Shown here piece after piece: positions 1-9,366 of a stretch of 64,000 nucleotides of DNA. The position numbers were made by a program, and so were the translations under genes. This stretch comes from Clostridiales bacterium (GTDB lineage: Bacteria; Bacillota; Clostridia; Caldicoprobacterales; DTU083), in the NCBI GenBank assembly GCA_012842605.1, contig DUSN01000070.1, forward strand, positions 116,297-180,296, written 5' to 3'. The number at the start of each line of letters is the position of its first letter. Positions within the stretch are counted from its first letter, which is position 1. The notes beneath the pieces were generated by a model, which ran no database searches, had not been told where the DNA came from, and saw only the letters and a program-made list of their open reading frames with translations.

Positions 1-374
1 ACTTTTGATAAGGTGGAATCATAAACAGGTACATCCCGGATAATGGATGTAAAGGCTTGTTCCCACTGAGGAGCAGGTGCCTGAGTTATGCCTGAGTTTC
101 TGTGCTCAAAACTGCTGTGAACCGGCTTTGCAGTTTCAGCAGGCTTGTTTTCCGCCTTTCTTTCTTCCAGTGAAGCATAGAAGTCTCCGTTTTCATTCAG
201 GTTGACACCTAATATCTTGGAAAGACGGGTGGCCAGGTTTTCATTTAAAATTCGCTTGCCTTCTTCAACTTCCAGCAGGAATTTTTCTGAAACACCTGCT
301 TTCTTGGCTAAATCTTTAGGCAACAGCCCTTTTTTTGTGCGTATATCCGCTAATTTTTGCCCCAAACGGCTCAT
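1..374 (-). CDS. Xre-family helix-turn-helix regulator, N-terminal part (cut by window edge)
   Basis: The reading frame runs from an ATG at 374 to the left edge without a stop, giving about 124 residues. It begins MSRLGQKLADIRTKKGLLPK, a lambda-repressor/Xre-type fold: helix 1, then the pair DLAKKAGVSEKFLLEVEEGK, then a dimerisation helix. After residue 65 the sequence becomes polar and proline-rich (PAETAKPVHSS, ITQAPAPQ) and looks like a linker to a C-terminal domain outside the window. An AAAGGTG ribosome binding site lies six bases before the start. It is transcribed divergently from adk. DNA binding is inferred from the fold; the target is unknown. Confidence 0.75.
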   Translation of the reverse strand, partial: MSRLGQKLADIRTKKGLLPKDLAKKAGVSEKFLLEVEEGKRILNENLATRLSKILGVNLNENGDFYASLEERKAENKPAETAKPVHSSFEHRNSGITQAPAPQWEQAFTSIIRDVPVYDSTLSK

Positions 375-718
375 TCATCTCACCTTTGCTTATTATATTT
401 CAGTTTTAAAATGAATAAAACCATAGATTGAAGATCACATAAATATTTCAGTACAGCGTAGGTGCAATATGAGATGTGATGCTTGCTTATGGTTAACATC
501 AATACTATCACAAACCAATAAACTTTTAAATATATGAATTTTTTGTCTTTCCATCATCCATTGCCATATACGGCCATTTTTAGTAAAATTGTATTAACCG
601 GCTGATTAGGCTTTGCATTTGCTGCAAAAGGTCTTGTTCCATGAAAAGGAAATTAAAATTATGGTTAAGATATAGCTGTATTTTATAATTACAGCTGACA
701 GATGAGGAGGAAATTTCA
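375..718. other. AT-rich divergent intergenic region before adk
   Basis: About 340 bases between the divergent Xre gene and adk hold no convincing gene. Near the right end a TATAAT hexamer (684-689) is flanked by a 7-bp inverted repeat, AGCTGTA (674-680) and TACAGCT (690-696). This could be an operator covering the -10 box of the adk promoter, or a small hairpin in the leader. No good -35 box is visible at 16-18 bases. The adk ribosome binding site AGGAGG follows at 706-711. Confidence 0.4.
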
Positions 719-1387
719 ATGTATGTTGTATTATTGGGCCCTCCGGGCTCAGGTAAGGGAACCCAGGGCAGTATCATAGCAGAGCAGCTTCGCATTAGTC
801 ATTTATCCACTGGGGATTTATTCAGGGAAATACTGCAGAATCCATCGCATCCATTGTATCCACAGGTACAGGTGGTTGATGAGGGGAAGCTGGTATCCGA
901 TGATGTGGTTAACCTGGTAGTGGAGGACGGTATCAGAAAGCCTGAATACAGGAATGGCGTTATCTTTGACGGTTATCCCAGAACCATTGCCCAGGCCCGG
1001 GCATTGGACTGCATGCTGGCTGCTATGGATAAAAAGGTTGATCTGGTACTTGACCTGGATGTAACCCAGGATGTTCTTTTATTTCGTATTTTAGGCAGGC
1101 AGGTATGCCCAAAATGCAAAAAGGTTTTCCATGAAAGACAGGGATTTAAAAACTGTCCGGATTGCGGAGGGCCGCTGGTCCGAAGAAATGATGACAACGA
1201 GGAAACCATATTGCAGCGTCTTGAGGAATACAGAAAAAAAACAGCACCGCTTCAGGAGTATTACAGTAAAAGCAAAGCTGTGTACATAAAGCTGTACATA
1301 GATGATGCTTCCAAGACGGCGGAGGATGTCAACAAGGAGATTTTGGAACTTATGAAGCAGAACAATGTGCTGTATGAGGTAGTATGA
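719..1387 (+). CDS. adk: Adenylate kinase (zinc-LID type)
   Basis: Catalyses reversible phosphate transfer between ATP and AMP in the cytoplasm. The 222 residues start with the P-loop GPPGSGKGT (7-15), followed by the AMP-binding LSTGDLFRE stretch and GYPRTIAQA. The LID domain carries four cysteines (C130, C133, C146, C149) in the two CxxC pairs that bind structural zinc in Gram-positive enzymes, followed by RRNDDNEETILQRL. AGGAGG lies eight bases upstream of the ATG. In most Firmicutes adk sits after secY in the ribosomal protein cluster; here it is elsewhere, paired with a phosphohydrolase, so it may be a second adenylate-kinase-like paralog. Family assignment is firm; whether it is the only copy is unknown. 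Confidence 0.88.
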   Translation: MYVVLLGPPGSGKGTQGSIIAEQLRISHLSTGDLFREILQNPSHPLYPQVQVVDEGKLVSDDVVNLVVEDGIRKPEYRNGVIFDGYPRTIAQARALDCMLAAMDKKVDLVLDLDVTQDVLLFRILGRQVCPKCKKVFHERQGFKNCPDCGGPLVRRNDDNEETILQRLEEYRKKTAPLQEYYSKSKAVYIKLYIDDASKTAEDVNKEILELMKQNNVLYEVV

Positions 1388-2088
1388 GTGTATCCATATT
1401 TGCAATCGGAGATTTGCACCTGTCAGGTGCATTGAATAAACCAATGGATGTTTTTGGAAAACACTGGGAAGACCATTGGAACAGAATCAGGCAGGACTGG
1501 ATTGAGCGGGTTGCTCCACAGGATATAGTACTGATTCCCGGAGACATCAGCTGGGCGATGCAGCTGTCAGATGCCATGGTAGATCTGAATGATATAGGAA
1601 ACCTGCCCGGTCACAAAATCATGATCAGGGGAAATCATGATTATTGGTGGTCATCGGTATCCAAAATACGAAGTATTCTTCCCCCGTTTATGCATGCCCT
1701 GCAAAATGACAGCCTATCATTGGAAGGATTTGTTTTCTGCGGTACCAGGGGCTGGATTAACCCGGGCATGAAGGAATTTACCGAACAGGATGCAAGGATA
1801 TACCGCCGGGAGCTGATACGTTTGGAGTTGTCCTTAAGCAGTGCCTTGGCAGCCGGGCATGAGGCAGGCAGCAGTCTTATTGTACTGCTCCATTATCCTC
1901 CCTTTGATGAAAGAGGATACAGCACCGATATGGTAAGGCTGCTTTCGCAATACAAGCCTTCCCATGTAGTATACGGACACCTGCATGGAGAAGGCATTAA
2001 AAATGCATTTGAGGGAATATATGAAGGCACTGAGTATCATTTGGTATCATGTGACCATTTGGGTTTCCGTCTGAAGCAAATTATATAG
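1384..2088 (+). CDS. Calcineurin-like metallophosphoesterase (COG1768-like)
   Basis: A 234-residue predicted phosphohydrolase with the complete calcineurin-like metal site: GDLHLSG near residue 9, GDISWAM, GNHDYWW near residue 80, LLHYPPFDE and GHLHGEG. These motifs bind two metal ions in this superfamily. No signal peptide or membrane segment is seen, so it should be cytoplasmic. Its ATG overlaps the adk stop (ATGA), implying translational coupling. The substrate is unknown; the size and motifs match the uncharacterised COG1768 group rather than DNA nucleases or cyclic-nucleotide esterases. A terminator follows at 2157. Confidence 0.8.
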   Translation: MSVSIFAIGDLHLSGALNKPMDVFGKHWEDHWNRIRQDWIERVAPQDIVLIPGDISWAMQLSDAMVDLNDIGNLPGHKIMIRGNHDYWWSSVSKIRSILPPFMHALQNDSLSLEGFVFCGTRGWINPGMKEFTEQDARIYRRELIRLELSLSSALAAGHEAGSSLIVLLHYPPFDERGYSTDMVRLLSQYKPSHVVYGHLHGEGIKNAFEGIYEGTEYHLVSCDHLGFRLKQII

Positions 2089-2156
2089 TCACCATGCTTA
2101 TTAGTAAATAACTATCATATATGATTTCATAATTAAAAAAAGATGCTGATTAAACG

Positions 2157-2190
2157 GAGTGCAGCGAGTCAAAACAGCTGCACTCTTTTT
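2157..2190 (+). terminator. Rho-independent terminator after the adk-phosphohydrolase pair
   Basis: A perfect 9-bp stem, GAGTGCAGC (2157-2165) with GCTGCACTC (2177-2185), is followed directly by a T-rich tract. It separates the adk transcript from the mraZ promoter region. Confidence 0.85.
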
Positions 2191-2244
2191 TATTTTTTTA
2201 AAATTTGTGGAAGGAATTTTAGAACATATATAGAATATTAATCA

Positions 2245-2271
2245 AAAGTGGTGTAAAGTGGAGGAAAGTGG
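2245..2271 (+). promoter_or_regulatory. MraZ operator: three AAAGTGG repeats, 10-bp period
   Basis: AAAGTGG occurs at 2245-2251, 2255-2261 and 2265-2271, exactly one helical turn apart and just upstream of mraZ. MraZ proteins bind tandem GTGG-type repeats with this spacing in front of their own dcw operon (known for E. coli and Mollicutes). The copies here imply autoregulation of the division operon. A TAGAAT hexamer (2231-2236) lies just before the repeats and could be the -10 box, but no good -35 box was identified. Confidence 0.8.
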
Positions 2272-2323
2272 TGTGAATATCCACAACTAAACCATGATAT
2301 TTTCTGGAAGGGAGGGAAAGAAT

Positions 2324-2755
2324 TTGTTCATTGGGGAATACCAGCATACAATTGACTCCAAAGGCAGGGTAATAATGCCAGCTAAGTTCCGTGAGGAATT
2401 GGGTGAAAAATTTGTTGTGACCAAGGGTTTGGACAATTGTTTGTTTGTATATCCCAATGAAGAATGGCGAAACCTAGAACAGAAACTGCGCACCCTGCCT
2501 CTTACAAGCAAGGAAGCACGCGCTTTTATCAGGTTTTTCTTTGCGGGTGCAGCAGAGTGTGAAGTGGATAAGCAAGGAAGAATACTCATTCCGGCCAACC
2601 TGAGAGAACACGCTTCCCTTGAAAAGGATATTGTAATAATTGGTGTATCCGGCAGGGTGGAAATCTGGAGCAAAGAGGCTTGGGATGCCTACAATAACGA
2701 TTCCAGCCTGGATCAGGATGCAATAGTGGAAAAAATGGCGGAATTGGGCATTTAG
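2324..2755 (+). CDS. mraZ: Transcriptional regulator MraZ
   Basis: First gene of the dcw cluster. MraZ is an AbrB-like DNA-binding protein forming a ring and regulating its own operon. Both repeats of the fold are visible: the first around [16 protein letters not shown], the second around [15 protein letters not shown]. The likely start is TTG at 2324, giving [11 protein letters not shown] and 143 residues, the usual family length. It is preceded by GGGAGGG at a good distance. An upstream in-frame ATG at 2294 would add ten untypical residues and has no ribosome binding site. Operator repeats lie at 2245-2271. Confidence 0.92.
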   Translation: MFIGEYQHTIDSKGRVIMPAKFREELGEKFVVTKGLDNCLFVYPNEEWRNLEQKLRTLPLTSKEARAFIRFFFAGAAECEVDKQGRILIPANLREHASLEKDIVIIGVSGRVEIWSKEAWDAYNNDSSLDQDAIVEKMAELGI

Positions 2756-2781
2756 TTCCAGGTAAGGAGAGACAGCTTGCA

Positions 2782-3720
2782 ATGAATTTTCACCATATAC
2801 CTGTATTGCTGCAGGAAACACTGGAATACCTTAACCCAATGCCTGGCGGTATTTATGTAGACGGTACATTGGGCGGCGGGGGGCATGCTCTGGAGGTTCT
2901 GAAGAGAATTGCTCCTTCCGGAAAACTGATTGGGATAGACCGGGACCTGCAAGCTATTGAAGCTGCTGCCGGGAAACTGAAAGAATTTCGAGATTCTTTT
3001 ACTCCTGTTCATGGTAACTATGCCGATATAAAAGAGATACTGTCGGACCTGAACATACAGGAAGTTGACGGAGTACTGCTGGATTTGGGAGTATCCTCTT
3101 ACCAGCTTGACACGCCGGAGCGTGGATTTTCCTACCATGAAGATGTCCGGCTGGATATGCGGATGGATACCACGCAGGAATTCAGTGCTTATGAGCTGGT
3201 TAATGAATTTTCCCTGGATGAACTGGCCCGTATTATAAGGGAATATGGAGAAGAACGCTGGGCCAGAAGGATAGCCGAATTTATCATAAAAAACAGGCCA
3301 ATACACACAACCGGGCAGCTGGCAGAGGTCATCAAGATGGCAATTCCCGCCTCAGCCAGGCGTGATGGGCCTCATCCGGCCAGGCGTACATTTCAGGCCA
3401 TTCGGATTGCAGTTAACCAGGAACTCAGCCTGCTTGAGGATGCGGTCCGAAGTGCAGCAGAAGTGCTGAAACCGGGCGGCAGGCTGTGTGTCATAACCTT
3501 TCATTCCCTGGAGGACAGAATTGTAAAAAACACCTTTAAAAGCTTGATGAACCCATGTACATGTCCTCCCGGAGCACCGGTCTGCATATGCGGAAAGCAG
3601 CCGGTTGCAGAGATACTTACAAGAAAACCCGTTATTCCCGGGCGGGAAGAACTGGAAATAAACCCCCGGTCCCGCAGCGCAAAACTTAGAGTATGCCAAA
3701 AGCTGCAGCGGGATTACTAA
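2782..3720 (+). CDS. rsmH: 16S rRNA (cytosine1402-N4)-methyltransferase RsmH
   Basis: A SAM-dependent enzyme (formerly MraW) that methylates N4 of C1402 in 16S rRNA. The 312 residues begin [16 protein letters not shown], then the SAM-binding motif [16 protein letters not shown] (near 25-40) and [16 protein letters not shown] (near 98-113). The central helical insertion and the terminal [16 protein letters not shown] and [10 protein letters not shown] motifs are all present. Its position after mraZ is conserved across bacteria. AAGGAG precedes the ATG. Confidence 0.95.
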   Translation: MNFHHIPVLLQETLEYLNPMPGGIYVDGTLGGGGHALEVLKRIAPSGKLIGIDRDLQAIEAAAGKLKEFRDSFTPVHGNYADIKEILSDLNIQEVDGVLLDLGVSSYQLDTPERGFSYHEDVRLDMRMDTTQEFSAYELVNEFSLDELARIIREYGEERWARRIAEFIIKNRPIHTTGQLAEVIKMAIPASARRDGPHPARRTFQAIRIAVNQELSLLEDAVRSAAEVLKPGGRLCVITFHSLEDRIVKNTFKSLMNPCTCPPGAPVCICGKQPVAEILTRKPVIPGREELEINPRSRSAKLRVCQKLQRDY

Positions 3721-3750
3721 TAACATAAACAGCGGGGAGGCTGAATAAAA

Positions 3751-4221
3751 ATGTTAGTAGCGGAAAAATACGCATATTTGGAGGAAATGGTTCCTGTTGC
3801 AGAACCTGTACGGAGGGAAGCACCCAGCCGGCAGGAAAAACCCAGGCAAGTACCGGTCAGAAAGCATCAAACACTTAACAAGTTTCTGACCTTAAGTATG
3901 GTTTTGATATGCTTTGCAGCCGCCAGTTTCATAGTTTTCCGGTATGCTTTGATATCAGAGAATCACAGGGCAATTCTGGCTCTGGAGAAGACTCTGGAGC
4001 AAGAAAAAATCCGGAAAGAAAAATTGGAGGTAGAACTGTCCTATTGTAAGGATCTGAATACTATCGAGTTTTTAGCAGCAGAGCTGGGCATGAAATATCC
4101 TGGTGAAGGCCAGGTCCAGTATGTGAGCCTCCCTGAACCTGATGAAGGAATGGAGCAGGCTGAAGCACCGGTTGATTCCGGAAAAAGCATATGGAGCCGC
4201 TTGCTGGGTATCTTCAACTAA
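3751..4221 (+). CDS. ftsL: FtsL-like cell division protein
   Basis: A 156-residue bitopic membrane protein: a charged cytoplasmic N-terminus of about 45 residues, one transmembrane segment around 47-69 (LTLSMVLICFAAASFIVF), then a coiled coil (ILALEKTLEQEKIRKEKLEV) ending in the typical ELGMKYP stretch. FtsL forms a trimer with DivIB/FtsQ and DivIC/FtsB in the divisome. Sequence conservation in this family is poor, so the assignment rests on topology, size and position between rsmH and the penicillin-binding protein. Confidence 0.8.
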   Translation: MLVAEKYAYLEEMVPVAEPVRREAPSRQEKPRQVPVRKHQTLNKFLTLSMVLICFAAASFIVFRYALISENHRAILALEKTLEQEKIRKEKLEVELSYCKDLNTIEFLAAELGMKYPGEGQVQYVSLPEPDEGMEQAEAPVDSGKSIWSRLLGIFN

Positions 4222-4257
4222 AAGCTGTTTCTTGCTTCTTGGAAGGGGGGTTTGCTG

Positions 4258-6411
4258 GTGTCTGCACCGGCAGTGACCAATCGAAGGAGACTTCTGGTTT
4301 ATTTACTGGCAGTTTCCTTGATTTTATTTGCTTTAATTATACGAAACGGCTATATTCAGCTTATATGGGGCAAAGAGCTTTATGAAAAGGCATTGGATCA
4401 GTGGACCAGGTCGTTGGATGTATACCCGCAAAGAGGAATAATATATGACAGAAACAAGTCTGTACTGGCTCAAAGCGCCAGTGCAGACAGTATAGCAGTG
4501 CGTCCCAGCCAGTTGGCGGACGCAAGGGATACAGCGGAAAAGCTGGCAGAGATACTTGATTTGGATGCGGAAGAGCTGTATAAAAAGATTTCAGACACAT
4601 CCAAATCCGAAGTATGGGTAAAAAGACAGCTGACGCGGGAGGAATCTGTCAGAGTCCGCGAACTTAATATAAAAGGCATTTATTTCACTGATGAGCCTAA
4701 ACGGTATTATCCAAACGGCAATCTTGCTTCTCATGTTTTGGGATTCACAATGAAATATGCAGAGCCGGGGGAAGGAATTAAAGGCCAGGAAGGAATTGAG
4801 TTATATTACGATAAATACCTGAAAGGCGTTTCCGGCCAGATTATGATGGAAACCGATACCAAGGGCAGGGAGACTCCGACTAATGTTAAAAGGATGGTTC
4901 CACCCATAGACGGCTGGAATGTCATTCTGACAATTGATCAGGTTATACAGCATTTTGCTGAAAAAGCAGTTTCTGATGCTATGGATCAGTACCGCGCAAA
5001 CAAGATATACTGCATTGTTATGGATCCAAAGACCGGAGATATCCTTGCCATGGCTAACCGTCCGGATTTTGACCCCAATAACCCGCCCCGCGAGCTGGGT
5101 TATGAGGGAATGGAAGCCTTAATTAAAAACTTTGCAGTAAAAGACAATATGGACCCGGGCTCAACATTCAAGATAATTACCGCAGCTTCCGCATTGGAGG
5201 AAGGAATTGTAACTGTAAACTCCACTTTTAATGACCCTGGTTACCGGATAGTGGACGGCCAGAGAATTAGGTGCTGGAAGGCAGGAGGACACGGTCACCA
5301 GAATTTGTACCAAGTAGTCCAGAATTCATGCAACCCGGCCTTCATGGACATGGCATTGGGACTTGGCGTGGAAAGATTCTACGATTATATAGAAGCCTTT
5401 GGATTTGGCAGCAAAACCGGCGTTGATATAGCCGGTGAAGAAAAAGGCGTTGTCATGAAGGAAGATTCCGTGAAAAACGTTGACCTGGCCCGCATGGGCT
5501 TTGGTCAGGCAATAGCCGTTACTCCGCTGCAGCTTATAAATGCCGTTTCTGCTGTAGTAAACGGAGGTACCCTGATGCAGCCGCGATTGGTGAAGGCATT
5601 GGAATTTGATGACGGAAATGAACACATATATGAAGAAATAGGGCCGGTAGCGGTTCGCAGGGTTATATCAGAAAAGACATCTGCAACTATGCGCGAAATA
5701 CTCGAGAGCGTGGTAACCAAGGGAAGCGGCAGAAATGCTTATATACCGGGTTACAGGGTGGGAGGCAAAACCGGTACAGCCCAGAAATACAGCCCGGACG
5801 GAGGCATTAAGCAGGGAGCAGTAATTGCTTCCTTCATCGGCTTTGCGCCGGTCGATGATCCGCAGGTTGTGGTTCTGTTCATGGTGGATGAACCCAAGGT
5901 TGCAGTAGACTTCGGAAGCGTTGTAGCTGCACCTTATGTGAAGATGATACTGGAAGACACATTAAATTACCTGGGTGTTGAACCGGTATTTGATGAAAAA
6001 ACCGAGAGAGAAACCAGGATGGTTACCGTCCCCGATGTAACAAACAAGAGTCTGACTGAAGCATCGAAAATTCTCCGGGACGCAGGATTGGATTACCTTG
6101 CCGAGCAAACCGGCACTGTTGTTACCAAGCAGGTGCCGCTGCCGGGCGCAGAGGTACTGGAGAATACAACAGTTCTATTATATACCGGCACAGGCAGCGA
6201 AGGATCCGGTCAGAATAATGAAGAATCTGATTTGGTTGAAGTCCCTGATGTAACCAGAAAATCAATCAGGGAAGCCAATAATATATTGACATCAAAAGGG
6301 CTTAAATTGAGAGTAGAGGGTTCGGGTCTGGCAGTCAGCCAGGATCCTGCACCTGGAATTATGGTAGAGCCCGGAACAACTATAAACGTGCGCTTCGAGG
6401 CACCTCAGTAA
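4258..6411 (+). CDS. Class B penicillin-binding protein with two PASTA domains (SpoVD/FtsI type)
   Basis: A transpeptidase that cross-links septal or spore-cortex peptidoglycan. It has an N-terminal membrane anchor (LLVYLLAVSLILFALIIRNG), a PBP dimerisation domain, and a transpeptidase domain with SxxK (STFK, serine about 302), SCN (NSCNPAFMD) and KTG (GGKTGTAQ). Two PASTA domains close the protein (VPDVTNKSLTEA and VPDVTRKSIREA). The GTG at 4258 lies seven bases after GGAAGGGGGG; a TTG at 4252 is only one base away and less likely. SpoVD of B. subtilis has one PASTA domain and PbpB has two, so position and domain count do not tell which role it plays. Confidence 0.9.
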   Translation: MSAPAVTNRRRLLVYLLAVSLILFALIIRNGYIQLIWGKELYEKALDQWTRSLDVYPQRGIIYDRNKSVLAQSASADSIAVRPSQLADARDTAEKLAEILDLDAEELYKKISDTSKSEVWVKRQLTREESVRVRELNIKGIYFTDEPKRYYPNGNLASHVLGFTMKYAEPGEGIKGQEGIELYYDKYLKGVSGQIMMETDTKGRETPTNVKRMVPPIDGWNVILTIDQVIQHFAEKAVSDAMDQYRANKIYCIVMDPKTGDILAMANRPDFDPNNPPRELGYEGMEALIKNFAVKDNMDPGSTFKIITAASALEEGIVTVNSTFNDPGYRIVDGQRIRCWKAGGHGHQNLYQVVQNSCNPAFMDMALGLGVERFYDYIEAFGFGSKTGVDIAGEEKGVVMKEDSVKNVDLARMGFGQAIAVTPLQLINAVSAVVNGGTLMQPRLVKALEFDDGNEHIYEEIGPVAVRRVISEKTSATMREILESVVTKGSGRNAYIPGYRVGGKTGTAQKYSPDGGIKQGAVIASFIGFAPVDDPQVVVLFMVDEPKVAVDFGSVVAAPYVKMILEDTLNYLGVEPVFDEKTERETRMVTVPDVTNKSLTEASKILRDAGLDYLAEQTGTVVTKQVPLPGAEVLENTTVLLYTGTGSEGSGQNNEESDLVEVPDVTRKSIREANNILTSKGLKLRVEGSGLAVSQDPAPGIMVEPGTTINVRFEAPQ

Positions 6412-6502
6412 AGGTGCCCGAAGGTATGGTTTGGAAATATTCTGTATATACTTACAAATACAATATACTGCCTGCATAGACTGGCATCCGGGAGGAATGG
6501 GA

Positions 6503-7954
6503 ATGATACTCAGAGAATTACTAAAAGGGATAAATGTTCTTCGTACCGAAGGTTCTTTGGACATCGATATCAAGGAGATTTTTTATGATTCGAGACAGGT
6601 GACCCCCGGGTCATTGTTTTTTTGTATTGAAGGATACAAAGCAGACGGGCATGACTTTGCGCCTATGGCAGTAGAAAAGGGTGCAGTGGCAGTATTGCTG
6701 CAAAAGGACGTTAAATTGCCTGACGGTATAACTAAGGTTTTTGTGGAAGATACACGCAAGTCCATGGGTTACATATCGTCTGCCTTTTATGGAAACCCAA
6801 CCGAGAATCTTATATTATTTGGAGTAACAGGCACTAATGGTAAAACCACCACAACCTATATGATAAAGTCAATTTTGGAACAATCAGGGAAAAAGACGGG
6901 GTTAATCGGCACTATTACCAATATGATTGGTGACAGGAAGATTCCGGCTGAAAGAACCACGCCTGAATCACCTGATCTGCAGAAGCTGTTCCATGAAATG
7001 CTGCAGGAAAAGGCAGATGCCGCTGTAATGGAGGTGTCTTCCCATTCACTGGAATTAAGCCGGGTAGTAGGCTGCATTTTTGAAGTGGGAATATTTACAA
7101 ACCTGACACAGGATCACCTGGACTTCCACGGCACCCTGGACAACTACAGGGAAGCCAAGGCAAAGCTGTTTGATCAAAGCCGTATTGCAGTGATTAACGT
7201 TGACGATGAGAGCGGAAGAATGATTCTTGACCGGCTGGAAAGCCATGCATTTACATATGGAATTTACAAACCTGCAGATATATTTGCCCGTGATATTGAG
7301 ATAACCGCTGAAGGGGTATCATTCAACCTTCATATCCTGGGAGGCAAGATTGGAGTCAACCTGCGCATACCGGGAATATTCAGCGTTTATAATGCTCTGG
7401 CCGCTGCTTCTGCCTGCTATGCCGCAGGAGTTTCCCTGGATGACATTCAGGCCGGCCTGGAAAGTATTCGCGGCGTTCCGGGAAGGTTTGAGCTGCTGGA
7501 TACCGGTACCGATTATTCGGTCATTCTGGATTACGCCCATACTCCTGACGGCCTGGAAAATATACTGAAGACTGCAAGGGATCTGACGCAGGGCAGAATA
7601 GTGACACTGTTTGGCTGCGGCGGTGACCGTGATTCGGCAAAACGCCCTTTGATGGGAGAAGTGACCGGCAAATACTCAGACTTTTGCATTGTAACATCGG
7701 ATAACCCCCGCAGCGAAGATCCTATGAAAATTATTAATGATATTCTGCCGGGGTTGAAAAAAACCGGATGTCCGTATATAGTAATTGAAGACAGGCGGCA
7801 AGCCATAGAATATGCTTTAAAAAATGCGAAAAAAAATGATGTCATTATTCTGGCGGGCAAAGGCCATGAAACCTATCAGCAGATAAAAGGGAAAACCATA
7901 CATTTCGATGAAAAAGAAATAGTGGCTGAGATACTTGGAAGGGAGAAAATTTGA
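6503..7954 (+). CDS. murE: UDP-MurNAc-tripeptide synthetase MurE (meso-DAP type)
   Basis: Adds the third amino acid to UDP-MurNAc-L-Ala-D-Glu. The ATP-binding motif GVTGTNGKTTTTYM, NLTQDHLDFHG, the ligase motif LDYAHTPDGLEN and the specificity motif DNPR (D about 400) are all present. DNPR is typical of enzymes adding meso-diaminopimelate. The start chosen is ATG 6503 (MILRELLKGIN), seven bases after GGAGGA, giving 483 residues. The upstream extension to 6431 has no family counterpart. It overlaps murF by one base. Confidence 0.95.
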   Translation: MILRELLKGINVLRTEGSLDIDIKEIFYDSRQVTPGSLFFCIEGYKADGHDFAPMAVEKGAVAVLLQKDVKLPDGITKVFVEDTRKSMGYISSAFYGNPTENLILFGVTGTNGKTTTTYMIKSILEQSGKKTGLIGTITNMIGDRKIPAERTTPESPDLQKLFHEMLQEKADAAVMEVSSHSLELSRVVGCIFEVGIFTNLTQDHLDFHGTLDNYREAKAKLFDQSRIAVINVDDESGRMILDRLESHAFTYGIYKPADIFARDIEITAEGVSFNLHILGGKIGVNLRIPGIFSVYNALAAASACYAAGVSLDDIQAGLESIRGVPGRFELLDTGTDYSVILDYAHTPDGLENILKTARDLTQGRIVTLFGCGGDRDSAKRPLMGEVTGKYSDFCIVTSDNPRSEDPMKIINDILPGLKKTGCPYIVIEDRRQAIEYALKNAKKNDVIILAGKGHETYQQIKGKTIHFDEKEIVAEILGREKI

Positions 7955-9366
7955 TGAAACACCTGTCTATACAGGAAGTAGCAGTTGCTGTTAAAGGTGA
8001 GATAATAAGAAATGGCAGTGATCCTGTCATAACAGGTGTCTCAACAGATACACGTACCATTGAGCCGGGGAAGTTGTTTGTACCGCTGGAAGGCGAACGG
8101 TTTGACGGTCATGACTTTTTGGTGCAGGCTGCTGAAAAAGGTGCTGTAGCAGTTTTGACACATAAACTTAATAAAACTTTGCCCGAAGGAGTACATACCA
8201 TATTAGTAAAGGATACGTTAACAGCACTGCAGAAACTTTCAGCCTGGTATTTGCGTCTTATGAACGTACCAATTGTGGCAGTTACTGGCAGTACCGGAAA
8301 AACCACAACTAAAGACATGATTTGCAGCGTATTGTCAGAAAAATACAGTGTCCTGAAAACTAAAGGCAATTTTAATAATCAAATTGGGCTGCCATTGACC
8401 TTGTTTGGATTGGAATCTTACCACCAGGCAGCAGTTTTGGAGATGGGCATGAGCGGTTTCGGTGAAATCAGCCGTCTTGCAGCAATCGCACCTCCGAAAG
8501 TAGCAGTTATAACGAATATTGGAGTATCACATATAGAAAAGCTGGGAAGCCGTGAAAATATTTTAAAGGCCAAGTCTGAAATTTATGATGGCTTTCATGA
8601 GGGCTGCACTCTTATAATTAATAACGATAACGACCTGCTTCACAGGGAGGGTAATCGCTTAAAGCAGAACGGCGTACCCTATTCTGTTGTTCGATTTGGA
8701 ATCGAGGCGGATGCTGAATACCGTGCTGATGATATCCAGGCGCTTGGTGAGGCAGGAATTGAATATACTCTGACTATAGGCCGGGAAAAATACCGGATCA
8801 GGCTAAATGTGCCCGGAAAGCACAATGTTTACAACAGTCTTGCTGCTATAGCAGTAGGCAGGACCTTTGGAATGGATATGCCGGATATAAAGGCTGGCTT
8901 ATTGAAATTTGCCAGCAGTGAGATGCGCTTGAATATTTTTAGTTTAAATCCCGAAGCAGATATAAAGATAATTGATGACGCATATAATTCCAGTCCGGAT
9001 TCAGTTAAGGCGGCTTTAAAAATACTGGAGGAAATGGACGGAAAAAGGAAGATTGCAATCTTGGGCGACATGCTGGAGATGGGTGATTACTCCCGGGAAG
9101 CTCATATGTCTGTAGGGCAGGCTGTCGCAGAATGCCGGGTTGATGTCCTGGTAACCAAGGGCAAGGACAGCGCCTGGATAGGCGAAGGTGCTGTTAGAGC
9201 AGGCATGAACGTCAATTTTATCTGTCATGAGCAGAGCAATCAGGGTGTTATCAATTGGCTGAAAGACAATTTGCAAAAGGGAGACAGAATATTAGTGAAA
9301 GGGTCCAGGGGCATGCATATGGAGAAAATTGTATCATTTCTGAAAAATAGGAGGGATTTGGAATGA
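7954..9366 (+). CDS. murF: UDP-MurNAc-tripeptide:D-Ala-D-Ala ligase MurF
   Basis: Joins D-Ala-D-Ala to the UDP-MurNAc-tripeptide to complete the cytoplasmic precursor. It shows the P-loop VTGSTGKTTTKDMI, the LEMGMSGFGEI motif, TNIGVSHIEKLGS, the ligase motif IDDAYNSSPDS and the C-terminal ILGDMLEMGDYS. ATG 7954 overlaps the murE stop by one base and follows GGAAGGGAG; a TTG at 7951 is a less likely start. About 470 residues, normal for the family. Confidence 0.95.
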   Translation: MKHLSIQEVAVAVKGEIIRNGSDPVITGVSTDTRTIEPGKLFVPLEGERFDGHDFLVQAAEKGAVAVLTHKLNKTLPEGVHTILVKDTLTALQKLSAWYLRLMNVPIVAVTGSTGKTTTKDMICSVLSEKYSVLKTKGNFNNQIGLPLTLFGLESYHQAAVLEMGMSGFGEISRLAAIAPPKVAVITNIGVSHIEKLGSRENILKAKSEIYDGFHEGCTLIINNDNDLLHREGNRLKQNGVPYSVVRFGIEADAEYRADDIQALGEAGIEYTLTIGREKYRIRLNVPGKHNVYNSLAAIAVGRTFGMDMPDIKAGLLKFASSEMRLNIFSLNPEADIKIIDDAYNSSPDSVKAALKILEEMDGKRKIAILGDMLEMGDYSREAHMSVGQAVAECRVDVLVTKGKDSAWIGEGAVRAGMNVNFICHEQSNQGVINWLKDNLQKGDRILVKGSRGMHMEKIVSFLKNRRDLE

